Of a stretch of 64,000 nucleotides of DNA, positions 1-8,831 are shown piece by piece. Source of the stretch: CATOSP01 sp965237775 (GTDB lineage: Bacteria > Chloroflexota > Dehalococcoidia > Lucifugimonadales > UBA3495); contig OZ250155.1 of assembly GCA_965237775.1 (NCBI GenBank), forward strand, positions 372,001 through 436,000. Direction: 5' to 3'. A program made the position numbers and the translations under genes. The notes beneath the pieces are model-generated. The model ran no database searches, was not told where the DNA came from, and saw nothing but the letters and a program-made list of their open reading frames with translations. Position 1 is the first letter of the stretch; the number at the start of each line of letters is the position of its first letter.

Positions 1-492
1 GGGCCCCAGCATCATGATAATTGGCATCGCTATGCGAAACAGCATGGCAGCCCAACGGTCTCCAGGGACCTAAAATTCCTGTGGCGTATTCTAATTATAA
101 ACCAATGTGATGTTGAGTGGGAATCACGCCTGTTCCGCGCCCATGATTTTTCGATAATCGGCTATATTGCGCAGACTCGTGGTTCCCCCCAACCACCGTC
201 TTTCCCGCGAAAGCGGGAATCCAGAGATGTTCAGGCCCAGTACCGCAACCCGGTGCATAAAATCCAGGTTTCGGCTCAAGGCCGGAATGACGGGCAGCGC
301 AGCAATGCGAGAGGACACCCTGATTGACCAAGCAGGAGAATCGAAAGACCACTGCGGCCGTTTCGGTCCGCTATTGCCGCTGACGCCGATTGGGTTATAC
401 TGTGGCATCCTCGGCAATCGCGTGACCCCGGTCGCACGGAGAACCGAGTCCCGGCAAGGCATCATCTTTCATTTCAAAATGGAGCGGTTGGA
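1..492. other. Non-coding stretch with REP-like hairpin
   Basis: I see no convincing gene here; the short open frames look like noise. The one clear structure is a hairpin at 202-219, a 7-bp stem TTCCCGC/GCGGGAA around a GAAA loop, followed by the common 'gggaatccag' and 'ggccggaatgacg' motifs near 216-295. The same motifs occur inside the larger repeats at 8371 and 54356, so this is probably a related intergenic repeat or a degraded relative of it. Confidence 0.5.
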
Positions 493-1893
493 ATGACGCT
501 TGGTACAAGGGCCACCACCATCGGAGAGTTGCGGGCCAGCCAATACGAGGTGCTGCCGGTCCGCGAAGAGATCCGCAAGAATCTGATATCCAGGATGAGG
601 GCCGAGGAGATCGTCTTCCCCGGCATCATCGGGTTCGATGAAACGGTGATCCCCCAGTTGGAGAACGCCATCCTCGCCGGTCAAGACGTCATTCTGTTGG
701 GTGAACGCGGCCAAGCCAAGTCCCGTTTGATTCGCAGCATGGTGAACTTGCTGGACGAAAGCGTGCCCAAGGTCTCGGGCTGTGAGATCAACGACAATCC
801 CTATGACCCGGTTTGCCGCCCCTGCCTGGACAAGGTGGCAGACCTGGGCGACAACACGCCTATCGAATGGATATCCAGGGACGAACGTTATTCCGAAAAG
901 CTAGCCACTCCGGACATCTCAATCGCCGACCTGATCGGGGAGATCGACCCCATCAAGGTCGCCGAAGGCCATTACCTCTCCGACGAGCTTGTGATCCACT
1001 ACGGTCTAGTTCCCAGGACCAACCGGGGCATCTTCTGCATCAACGAACTGCCTGACCTTGCCGAGCGCATTCAGGTGGGGTTGTTCAATTTGATGGAAGA
1101 GCGGGACGTTCAGATCAAGGGTTACCGCATCCGCCTGCCCCTGGACGTGTACGTAGTGTCCACCGCCAACCCGGAGGACTATACCAACCGGGGCCGCATC
1201 GTTACGCCCCTGAAGGACCGCTACGGCTCCCAGATACACACCCACTACCCGAAGGACCCCAGAGACGAAATCGCCATCATGGAGCAGGAGCGCCGCCGCT
1301 TCCCGGATGAAGACAAGCTGATTATCCCCGACTACATGAAGGAAATTCTGGCGGAGGTGACCAGCCAAGCCCGGCAGAGCAGCGAGATCAACCAGCGATC
1401 CGGAGTAAGCGTCCGGGTGTCCATTTCCAATTTCGAGACGTTGTTGGGCAACGCGGTGCGGCGGGCCATCCTGCACGGGGACGAGTGGGTCTGCCCCAGG
1501 TCCAGCGACCTGCCCTACATAGTCGCGTCGTTCACTGGCAAGATCGAGTTGGAGACCTTCGAAGAGGGCCGGGAGAGCCGCGTCACCGACGACCTGACCC
1601 GGCGGGCGGTCCTGCGGGTCTTCGGAAGCTACTTTGACGTGGCCGATTTGGAGGACATCGTGACAGCCTTCGACCTGGGCCAGACCGCCGAAGTCGGCAG
1701 CGAAACAAGGGCTTCAGCCTACCCACAGCTACTTGGTCAGATTGACGGACTCGCCACAGCGGTCAAGCGGCTGACCGGCGACGACCGGGATGAAGCCGTC
1801 GCATCGGCGGTGGAATTCGTGCTGGAAGGGCTGCACCTCAACCGCCGCCTGAACTGTGAGAGGACCGCCGCCGGGAACATCTACCGGCGGTAG
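493..1893 (+). CDS. AAA ATPase of the Mg-chelatase/MoxR type
   Basis: A 466-residue AAA ATPase of the ChlI/MoxR class. The P-loop at residues 70-77 reads GERGQAKS, with Ala where the last Gly normally sits. The Walker B region is IFCINE (180-185), with Asn in place of the usual Asp. Sensor 1 is STANPEDY (223-230) and a probable arginine finger is LKDRYG (240-245). Three cysteines (97, 108, 111) lie in an insert after the P-loop. Family members usually remodel a partner that carries a von Willebrand A domain, but no such gene follows; the next gene is convergent. Predicted cytoplasmic. The family assignment is firm; the substrate is unknown. Confidence 0.82.
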   Translation: MTLGTRATTIGELRASQYEVLPVREEIRKNLISRMRAEEIVFPGIIGFDETVIPQLENAILAGQDVILLGERGQAKSRLIRSMVNLLDESVPKVSGCEINDNPYDPVCRPCLDKVADLGDNTPIEWISRDERYSEKLATPDISIADLIGEIDPIKVAEGHYLSDELVIHYGLVPRTNRGIFCINELPDLAERIQVGLFNLMEERDVQIKGYRIRLPLDVYVVSTANPEDYTNRGRIVTPLKDRYGSQIHTHYPKDPRDEIAIMEQERRRFPDEDKLIIPDYMKEILAEVTSQARQSSEINQRSGVSVRVSISNFETLLGNAVRRAILHGDEWVCPRSSDLPYIVASFTGKIELETFEEGRESRVTDDLTRRAVLRVFGSYFDVADLEDIVTAFDLGQTAEVGSETRASAYPQLLGQIDGLATAVKRLTGDDRDEAVASAVEFVLEGLHLNRRLNCERTAAGNIYRR

Positions 1894-1930
1894 GGCCGGG
1901 CAGAAGCTGCGGAATCAGCGTCAACCAGGC

Positions 1931-1953
1931 GCCCCGTGGGCAGTCTACGGGGC
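1931..1953. terminator. Hairpin between convergent genes
   Basis: A 7-bp perfect stem (GCCCCGT/ACGGGGC) with a 9-nt loop lies between the AAA ATPase and the convergent GNAT gene and overlaps the last codons of the latter. There is no clear T-tract, so a role in termination is only suggested by position. Confidence 0.25.
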
Positions 1954-2472
1954 CGCCAGGTTTGTCAGTTCCTCCCAGCCATAGGCAACTTCCCGCAGCG
2001 ACGCTCCGCCGAATGTTACATTTTGCTCGTCGGCGACCCGCCCTCCGGCCGCTTCATAGAACCTGCGGGCGTTCCGATTGTCGGCCAAGACCCATAACAG
2101 CATAGACGCCATTCCAGCCTCGACGAGGCTCTCGGCGGCTACCCCCATGAGCCTGCGCCCGATTCCCTGTCGCTGATGCCCCGGGGAGATGTAAAGGGTG
2201 TAGAGTTCGCCCGCAAAAGGCAAGGTTGTATCTCGGTTGGATCCACAGGAGGTCCAGCCGACGATACGCCCATCAACTTCCGCGACGAACGTGGCTGCTG
2301 CGCCGTTGGCCTCCCCCATGTACCGGCGTTGCCGGTCAGCCCACCGCTCCACATCGATCGAGTCCAGGTAGTCGTCCGGAACTATACCCCTGTAGGCAGC
2401 GCGCCAGCTCTCCGCCCAGACCGATGCGATAGCGTGGGCGTCCTCCATTTTCGCCCGGCGGATAATAATCAT
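1945..2472 (-). CDS. GNAT family N-acetyltransferase
   Basis: A 175-residue GNAT protein that should transfer acetyl from acetyl-CoA to an amine; the acceptor cannot be read from sequence. The acetyl-CoA pyrophosphate-binding motif A is at 97-109 (PGHQRQGIGRRLM). The C-terminal motif B contains NRNARRFYE (132-140) followed by the GGRV turn. The N-terminal 'RRAKMEDAHAIASVWAESW' segment is typical of the RimI-like branch. It stands alone, convergent with the AAA ATPase. Confidence 0.88.
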   Translation of the reverse strand: MIIIRRAKMEDAHAIASVWAESWRAAYRGIVPDDYLDSIDVERWADRQRRYMGEANGAAATFVAEVDGRIVGWTSCGSNRDTTLPFAGELYTLYISPGHQRQGIGRRLMGVAAESLVEAGMASMLLWVLADNRNARRFYEAAGGRVADEQNVTFGGASLREVAYGWEELTNLAAP

Positions 2473-2771
2473 CTTAACTGTACGTTCTAACTTAGATTCA
2501 GAGGCTCTTCACTCCGCATTGTGGATATGCGGGATAGTTTGGCCTGTTCCGATCACTTGACTTTGGCAACCCGCCAATCCTAAAACATACACTGCTGTTT
2601 TCGAAATCCGTACACGCAGACAGCCGAGCCAAATACGGGCGTGAAAATACAGCCGCCACGGTGGGACGTTGAGGGTTCAACAGCCACATCTCCCACGGCA
2701 AGAAATACCGGTGGGTTCTAGCCATCAACCATTGGGCGAGTGGGTTTTCGGGCCGCCCTTGGCCTAGTCTC
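2473..2771. other. Intergenic gap, no supported gene
   Basis: About 300 bases between the GNAT and DinB genes. A 95-codon leftward frame spans it and runs into the DinB 3' end, but its translation shows no recognisable domain and lacks a good ribosome site, so I do not call a gene. Confidence 0.4.
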
Positions 2772-3554
2772 TCAGTAAACGGCAACCGAGTCGGCGTGTT
2801 GCCTGGCCAGCTCGATCAACCGGCTTGCGTCTCCATCAGAGTCGCCCAGGGAGACCAGTGCTCCCCATATACCGGCGCGGGCTTCCCGGGCCAGCCGGGA
2901 GACGATCTCTTCTGTGTTCTCGTCGGTGATGGTCAACTCCACACCCCGCACCATTTGGCGGATGGCGGACAGTGCATCGGACCTTCCGCCGACGTAGTCA
3001 GCCTGATTGAGCAGGCCCCTAACGCCCTCTGAGAGCCGTTCCGGAGACCCGTCTCCCAGGGTGATGACGCTCACGGCGCGCTCTTTGGACCGGAATGCCT
3101 CCACATACTTGCGGGTCAATTCGATCTGGCTGGAGTGGGTGGCTTCGTGGCCGGAAACCCGCTCTACCAACTCCAGCAGCGTCAGCCCGGGAAAAGAGTT
3201 GATGGGGTTGGGCGGCGTTACGGGCTTGCTAAGCTGTTCCGCGGTAAGTCCCGAGACCAGGTTTCGGAACCGGCGGTGAGTATCTCCCAGGTGATCTATT
3301 TCTTTTTGAAGCTGTTCTTCCCTGGATGAGAAGGGGGGAAGCATGTCCTGGTCACCCCGGGCAATCTTTTCCAGGGCGTCGACGAAGCTCACAGAGTCCA
3401 CGTGAAGCAGAACTTCCCTCACAGACCATCGGGAGCCGAGGAAGGCCTCCTCCGCGTCGAGGCCCGCAAGGGAGTCCATGAGGGCACGGTGTCCCTGGTC
3501 CAGCCGGACCAACGCGCGGTTGCGACGGTCCAATAGCGAGTCGGCATCCTTCAT
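2772..3554 (-). CDS. DinB/YfiT-like protein with C-terminal extension
   Basis: A 260-residue protein whose first ~150 residues match the DinB four-helix metal-binding fold: His51 in 'VREVLLHVDS' and the pair His136/His140 in 'GHEATHSSQ' form the usual metal triad. DinB-like proteins include thiol-dependent transferases and maleylpyruvate isomerases; the reaction here is unknown. Residues 150-260 are an added helical segment I do not recognise, making the protein about 100 residues longer than the family's usual 150-170. It starts 2 bp after the upstream membrane-protein gene, so the two are probably cotranscribed with the ABC genes. Confidence 0.78.
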   Translation of the reverse strand: MKDADSLLDRRNRALVRLDQGHRALMDSLAGLDAEEAFLGSRWSVREVLLHVDSVSFVDALEKIARGDQDMLPPFSSREEQLQKEIDHLGDTHRRFRNLVSGLTAEQLSKPVTPPNPINSFPGLTLLELVERVSGHEATHSSQIELTRKYVEAFRSKERAVSVITLGDGSPERLSEGVRGLLNQADYVGGRSDALSAIRQMVRGVELTITDENTEEIVSRLAREARAGIWGALVSLGDSDGDASRLIELARQHADSVAVY

Positions 3555-3556
3555 GG

Positions 3557-4069
3557 CTATTCCTTCCCGGCGAAGCCCTCGCCGTCAGAGCCTCCGGAAC
3601 CAGGCCGCTCTGATCTCAAGGACCGCAGGAGAGACACGCTCGTTTCCGGGGGTGTGGGGCGGTGCAGCAGTCTTATCCCCACATGCCAGACCAGCAGCGC
3701 CATGTTGCTGGCGATTACCGTCCCGTTGAGGATGGCTTGGGTGGTGGGGTGCCGCCAGACTCGCGTCCCCTCGATGTCCTCGCCGTACCAGAAGCCTCCC
3801 CAGGCGCCTCCCAGGGCGAATACGACGGCCAGCGCGAGGGGGGCGAGGACAAGCAGTCTATTCCCGTCCGAGCCGCCTTCCAGGTCCAGCCACCAGGCGA
3901 GGAACGTGCCTACTCCGCCTCCGATACCGGCTGGAGCGATCAAGAATGGCATCCGGGGAACACCTGCTGGCAAGGAGAAGACGATGTACCAGCCGACGAA
4001 GTATCCCCCGATGGCCAGCAGCGTGCCCAGGACGATGCCCAACAACAATCGTGCGAGGATGACCAACAA
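3557..4069 (-). CDS. Small multi-pass membrane protein
   Basis: A 170-residue hydrophobic protein with about four transmembrane segments (near residues 4-30, 40-60, 73-95 and 112-132) and a polar, Ser/Gly-rich C-terminal tail. I recognise no family. It sits 18 bp after the downstream end of the ABC permease gene and 2 bp before the DinB gene, on the same strand, which argues for a real gene in that operon. Confidence 0.6.
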   Translation of the reverse strand: MLVILARLLLGIVLGTLLAIGGYFVGWYIVFSLPAGVPRMPFLIAPAGIGGGVGTFLAWWLDLEGGSDGNRLLVLAPLALAVVFALGGAWGGFWYGEDIEGTRVWRHPTTQAILNGTVIASNMALLVWHVGIRLLHRPTPPETSVSLLRSLRSERPGSGGSDGEGFAGKE

Positions 4070-4087
4070 GGAGTGAGGGTCCCCTCC

Positions 4088-4984
4088 CTACCGGGTGTTC
4101 CTGAGTCGTGGGTCCAGAACGTCCCGTAGCGCGTCGCCGGCGAAGTTGAAGGCCAATACCAGCAGGAAGATCGCGGCCCCTGGGGTGAAGGTCAGCCATG
4201 GCGCACGTTCTACAGTCTCGAATGCGTGGCGCAGCATACCTCCCCACGTCGGTGTCGGGGGCTTCACGCCAACGCCCAGGAAGCTCAAGGAGGCCTCGGC
4301 GATGATCGCCGCGCCCAGGCTCAACGTAGCCGCCACGATGATGGGTGCGAAGGAGTTCGGCAGTATATGCCCGAGAATCATACGCAAATTCGATGCCCCA
4401 ATGGACCGGGCAGCCATAACGTAGTCACGCTCCCTGATTGACAACACCTGGGCGCGAATGAGGCGCGCCTTGGCAGGAGTCGCGGTGATGGCGATGGCCA
4501 GGATCACGTTGAGAACGGCCCCGCCGGTGACGGCCACCAGCCCCAGGGCTAACAGCAACCCCGGGATCGACGCCAGGCCATCTATGAACCGCATCAACAC
4601 CTCGTCCCACCAGCGGCCGAAATATCCGGCCATCGTGCCTATCGCGACGCCTGCGAGCACGGAGAGGGCAACGCTAGATACACCGATTATCAATGAGATG
4701 CGCGCGCCGTAGATGAGTCGGCTCAGTTGGTCGCGTCCCAGGCGGTCTGAGCCAATCCAAAACTTGGAGGTCGGGGCGGAGAGGTTGTTCATAGGGTCCA
4801 TCTTGACCGGGTCATGGCGCGCTAGCAGGGGTGAGAAGACGGCTGCCAGCACCGTTATGGCGATGATCAAGAAGGCAAACTTGGCCAGGCGAATCTTCAG
4901 CATTTCCCGCAGGATAACTACGGGCCCCCACTCCCGGGCCGCACCCCGCAGGACGTCCACCTGGCGCAGACTTAGGTCCTCCAC
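4088..4984 (-). CDS. Peptide/nickel ABC transporter permease (DppC-like)
   Basis: A 298-residue inner-membrane permease of the dipeptide/oligopeptide/nickel family, C-type subunit. It has the N-terminal cytoplasmic tail, a first membrane helix near 33-54, the 'GSDRLGRDQLSRLIYGAR' segment typical of DppC/OppC, and the EAA loop 'RERDYVMAARSIGASN' that contacts the ATPase. It pairs with the DppB-like permease and the lipoprotein upstream. No ATPase gene lies in this operon; an oligopeptide-type ATPase is at 55656, but a link is only a guess. Confidence 0.92.
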   Translation of the reverse strand: MEDLSLRQVDVLRGAAREWGPVVILREMLKIRLAKFAFLIIAITVLAAVFSPLLARHDPVKMDPMNNLSAPTSKFWIGSDRLGRDQLSRLIYGARISLIIGVSSVALSVLAGVAIGTMAGYFGRWWDEVLMRFIDGLASIPGLLLALGLVAVTGGAVLNVILAIAITATPAKARLIRAQVLSIRERDYVMAARSIGASNLRMILGHILPNSFAPIIVAATLSLGAAIIAEASLSFLGVGVKPPTPTWGGMLRHAFETVERAPWLTFTPGAAIFLLVLAFNFAGDALRDVLDPRLRNTR

Positions 4985-5124
4985 TTATGTCCTCCTGCTA
5001 CTCAACGAACACCCGGCGTAGAATTGAAGTCCATGGGGCCTCCCACGGTACACCGGCTTCTCCGTTAGTCCCAGGATGTCACCCGTGGCCACGGGGCCGA
5101 AGCCGGATGTACGGGCGGACTGGA

Positions 5125-6087
5125 TCACTCGTAACGGATCCTGGGATCAAGGTACGCATACAATATGTCTGCCATGAAGTTTGCCAGGACCACCCCCGAG
5201 ACTATAACGAGCATACCCATCTGAAAGACCTGGTAGTCTTGCTCGATGATAGCGTCAAGGATGAACTTCCCAATGCCGGGCAGGGCGAACACCGACTCGG
5301 TAATGAGCGTCCCGCCTATCAGGCCGCCGAGTTGCAAACTTGTTACCGTAACCACGGGCAGGAGCGCATTCTTAAGAGCATGCACCCCGATGACACTCCG
5401 TTCCTGGAGCCCCTTGGACCGGGCGGTGCGGATATAGTCCTCCTCCAGCACCTCGAGCATGGCGGACCGGGTCTGGCGCATGAGGGTGGCGGCCAGGGCC
5501 GTGCCCAGGGTAATCACAGGCATGATCATACGCGAGAACCATTCCCAGAGCCCGTCTACGATGCTCACGTGACCGAAGATAGGGAGCCAACCCAGCCATA
5601 CCCCGAACACGACGATCAGCACCAACCCCAGCCAGAAGTTGGGTAAGGCCACGCCGGTCATGGCGAACGTAGTGGCCGCGACATCCGGGGCCGTGTTGCG
5701 TTTCAGTGCGGAGACGATCCCCAGGGACACTCCCATCAAGATGCCGAAGATCCAGGAAAGGAACGCCAGTTGCAGGGTGAATCCCAGGCGCGGGACGATC
5801 TGGGGCAGGACTGCTTGTCGACTGAAGAGGGAAGAGCCCCAGTCCCCCTGGAAGACGCCCCATATCCACAGCCCATATTGGACAATTATGGGCTTGTCCA
5901 GGTCGTACTCTTTCAGCAGCCGGGCGTAGAGTTCCGGGTCGATCTCGGTTCCCTCCGACTCTTCCACCGCCGCCAGGGTGTAGATGGGATCGCCCGGCAG
6001 AATGCGGATCATCGCAAACACGATCATGCTCACGATGACCAGCGTCGGTATCAGGTTGAGGGTGCGCCGGATCATGTAGGTCTTCAT
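5125..6087 (-). CDS. Peptide/nickel ABC transporter permease (DppB-like)
   Basis: A 320-residue B-type permease of the dipeptide/nickel family. The N-terminus (MIRRTLNLIPTLVIVSMIVF) is the classic first helix of DppB proteins. The EAA loop is 'LEEDYIRTARSKGL' and the C-terminus ends 'YAYLDPRIRYE', as is common in the family. It lies about 50 bp after the lipoprotein gene and 140 bp before the C-type permease, all on the same strand. Confidence 0.92.
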   Translation of the reverse strand: MKTYMIRRTLNLIPTLVIVSMIVFAMIRILPGDPIYTLAAVEESEGTEIDPELYARLLKEYDLDKPIIVQYGLWIWGVFQGDWGSSLFSRQAVLPQIVPRLGFTLQLAFLSWIFGILMGVSLGIVSALKRNTAPDVAATTFAMTGVALPNFWLGLVLIVVFGVWLGWLPIFGHVSIVDGLWEWFSRMIMPVITLGTALAATLMRQTRSAMLEVLEEDYIRTARSKGLQERSVIGVHALKNALLPVVTVTSLQLGGLIGGTLITESVFALPGIGKFILDAIIEQDYQVFQMGMLVIVSGVVLANFMADILYAYLDPRIRYE

Positions 6088-6135
6088 ATATGAATCACCG
6101 GGGCTTTGAAACCCCGGCGCCCCAAGGCTAGCTGT

Positions 6136-7977
6136 TTACTGCTTTATCCAGAAGTCCTGGCTGTGCCAGAAGCCGTGGGCCCAGAAGGGGTTCTCGTCGC
6201 ACCCGCCGGTGGTGGGAATATAGCAGCCCATGTAGTTGACCCTGTGCATGGACGGGTTGTAGATCCAGGCGTTCTGCAGGGCGATTCTCTGGGCCATCTT
6301 GTAGGCCTCGGCCTGCTTTACCGGATCGGTGGTCTGCTGCGCCGCCAAGAACTGTTCATCAAGGGCGTCCTGGATGGCCTGGCCCTCCGGACCGTGTCCG
6401 TGTCCCTGGTCCTTGCATGTGTTAGCCGCGTAGTTATTGGTGTGCCACGACGCGAGGGCTTCCAACGAGGTGCCCAGGGGGTTCATCGTGGAGCCGGTCT
6501 GGGTGACATGGGTCTGGCACTCCCGCATCACCCTGCCCCGGTCTGCCGCGGCGGGTACGATGTAGAAATCGAACTTTATCCCGATATCAGCCCAGGCGGC
6601 CTGCAAGAACTCGCAGTACTGCTGCCGGTCGGGTCTGCGCTCGCAGACTCCCTTGATGGTCAGCGGCAAGGTTAGGCCCTTCTCATTGGCGTAGTCTTCC
6701 ACAAGCGCCTTTGCCGCCGGTGGATCGTACTTCATCTCACCTTCCCACAGGTCGGAAAGGTCTACTCCGAACGGGGAGGAAGCGGGGTCATAGGCGTGTG
6801 CATTGTGGTTATTCATGGTGTTCAGGTAAATCGAGTTGTTGACCGCCTTCCGGTCAACAGCCTTGATCTGGGCCTTCCTGATGCGGATGTCGTCGTAGGG
6901 AGGCAGTCCGGTACTCCAATACCAACCGTCCCAGCCCATTCCCGCCCTGGACCATACCTGAATGTCGGGATCCTCGGTAGCCGCTGACACCATCTCAGCC
7001 TGGAGCCATGCCGCGTTTAGCGCGCCGGTCTGGATGGCTGCCAGCCGGGTGCGGGTCTCGGTGATGACCCTCATCTCCGCAGCGTCGGCGTAGGGCCTTC
7101 CTTCCTTCCAGTAGTCTGTGTGTTTGACCAGGTCGATTCCCACCCCTGGCTGCCAGGATTCGACTACGAAGGGACCGGTGGCGGCGGGGAGACTGACGTG
7201 GGCGTCGGCGCCAACCTCGTTCCAATACGACTCGGAGTGTACGTAGTCAGTGTATGTGAACAGGTGCTTAGCGAGAATCAGGCCGTCGAACTTGTTCAGG
7301 TGCAGGTCCATCGTGTAATCATCCACGGCCTCGGCATTCTTCACGCCTGCCCAGAACTTTTGGCCCCCCTCGCCGGAGTCCGGGTCGCGCACACGGTTCA
7401 GACTGAAGGCCACATCTTTGGCCTTCAACTCCCCCGCGCCGCGATGGAATTGGACTCCCTCGCGAATGTGGAACCGGACCCGAAGCCCTTCATCAAGAAT
7501 CTCGAAGGCGTAGGCCAGCGACTCCTGTGGTTCGTACTCAGCCTGCCGGCCCAGGGTCACCATGTACTCGTTGGAAAGATGCAGGTAGATACGGTCAAAA
7601 CTACCGCTGCTCCTGATTCCGTCCATGTTGGCGGCTTTCCGGAAGTAGCCGATCTTCATCGTGCCGCCGTACTGGGCGTCGTCACGCTTGGCCAAAGGCG
7701 GAACGATCGGGGGCCTTCCAGCGGTTTCCGGCGCGGCGGTTGGAGCAACCATCGGTTGTATGGTAGGCGCGGTCTTTAACTCCTCAGTCGGTTGGACCTT
7801 GGGCGCCTCGGTGGCTTGGACCGCCGGGGCCGCTGCATCGGGCATGGCGGTCGCCTGGGCGGCGGGGGGAGCGTCGGATGGCACCGCTGGAGCGCCTGGA
7901 TCTTCAGACCCACCGCACGCTATGACAAACACAAGACCGAATATTGCTGCGAACAACAACCCTTTGAAAAATGTCAC
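6136..7977 (-). CDS. ABC transporter substrate-binding lipoprotein
   Basis: An extracytoplasmic solute-binding protein, family 5 type, of 613 residues if it starts at the GTG at 7977. That start is preferred because GGAGG lies 6 bases upstream and the product then begins directly with a lipoprotein signal: basic residue, hydrophobic core, lipobox VIAC with Cys21. An ATG start at 8091 would put 38 unrelated residues in front of the signal. A Pro/Ala/Thr-rich linker (about 25-85) precedes the binding domain. Ligand unknown; peptides, nickel or glycosides are all possible for the family. Confidence 0.92.
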   Translation of the reverse strand: MTFFKGLLFAAIFGLVFVIACGGSEDPGAPAVPSDAPPAAQATAMPDAAAPAVQATEAPKVQPTEELKTAPTIQPMVAPTAAPETAGRPPIVPPLAKRDDAQYGGTMKIGYFRKAANMDGIRSSGSFDRIYLHLSNEYMVTLGRQAEYEPQESLAYAFEILDEGLRVRFHIREGVQFHRGAGELKAKDVAFSLNRVRDPDSGEGGQKFWAGVKNAEAVDDYTMDLHLNKFDGLILAKHLFTYTDYVHSESYWNEVGADAHVSLPAATGPFVVESWQPGVGIDLVKHTDYWKEGRPYADAAEMRVITETRTRLAAIQTGALNAAWLQAEMVSAATEDPDIQVWSRAGMGWDGWYWSTGLPPYDDIRIRKAQIKAVDRKAVNNSIYLNTMNNHNAHAYDPASSPFGVDLSDLWEGEMKYDPPAAKALVEDYANEKGLTLPLTIKGVCERRPDRQQYCEFLQAAWADIGIKFDFYIVPAAADRGRVMRECQTHVTQTGSTMNPLGTSLEALASWHTNNYAANTCKDQGHGHGPEGQAIQDALDEQFLAAQQTTDPVKQAEAYKMAQRIALQNAWIYNPSMHRVNYMGCYIPTTGGCDENPFWAHGFWHSQDFWIKQ

Positions 7978-8370
7978 GTTAGGCCTCCAACTCTTCGTTG
8001 ACCATTCGGTCGATAATGGCACGTCAGGGAACCGCACCGGGGATGTTGGCCCGTATCCGCCTGAGTGTTCACAAGACGATACCCGCGTCACCGAGTGCTG
8101 TCAACAACCGCGTGAAGTCTGGATGTCCCCAACGGCGGTTTCTTCTGCGACAACCGTAATCCATAACGAAACCATGTCCCCATGATGTCTGGCGTCAAGC
8201 GGGCCTCATATCTTCAGGATTAGGCGTTATCACGAAAAGCCATGCTACCTGCGCTGAAATCAGCTATATTTCAATCCCTAAGATACGGGACCTGGCAACT
8301 GCCAGAGAACATGTCGCAGTCAAAACAGCGCGCACGCACACAAGTCTTTAGGGGTAATACTGGGCTTTCC
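7978..8370. other. Upstream region of ABC operon, no gene
   Basis: About 390 bases between the lipoprotein start and the mobile repeat. I see no gene. The leftward ABC operon promoter should lie here, but I could not identify convincing hexamers. Confidence 0.35.
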
Positions 8371-8722
8371 GTAACTGTTCAGAGATGATGACGCGGAATG
8401 GCTGAATCCCACGTCGGTCACCTCTATGATAATCCTCTTAAGATGTCTCGCCGCAACCCTTCATTCCCGCGAAGGGAGACCTTTGAATAATCCCCTCTCC
8501 CTCCGGGAGAGGGTTAGGGTGAGGGCGTCCCCCGTATCTGGGCGCACTCTGGATTCTCGCTTTCGCGGGAGTCGCGGGAGGTTACGCAAAGGTCTCCGAA
8601 GGCGGGAATCCAGATATGGCAATGATAGGGACCGTTGCTGGTTGCGAGGGTTTCTGGATTCCGGGTCAAGCCCGGAAAGACGGGCTGGGATTGGGAAGGA
8701 CACATCAAGTCCGAACAGTGAC
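8371..8722. mobile_element. IS66-type MITE, copy 1 (352 bp)
   Basis: A non-autonomous element with no credible ORF. The left end is GTAACTGTTCAGAG; the right end, read inward, is GTCACTGTTCGGAC (11 of 14 match). Both resemble the ends of the IS66 element at 11052-12483 (GTAASTGTTCAGAG). Flanks are GGCTTTCC and GGAATTCC, a plausible decayed 8-bp duplication (6 of 8). The body contains the widespread 'gggagagggttagggtgaggg' motif and REP-like 'gcgggaatccag' palindromes. It is clearly similar along its whole length to the copy at 54356-54710, in the same orientation. Confidence 0.75.
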
Positions 8723-8831
8723 GGAATTCCCGCCATACTCGACACCTGTAAGCCTGGGTGCTAAGCTCCTGGACGGCAGACCAACAACCCATGAATTCCC
8801 GGCTATTATCGCCCGGAACGTTAGAAGAGAA

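Noticed and set aside
2498..2785. 95-codon leftward frame as a gene
   Set aside because: Overlaps the DinB 3' end, composition unlike the neighbours and no domain.
8616..8717. N-terminal extension of the alpha/beta hydrolase
   Set aside because: These codons are the end of a MITE that also occurs at 54356-54710, so the homology is to the repeat, not to a protein.
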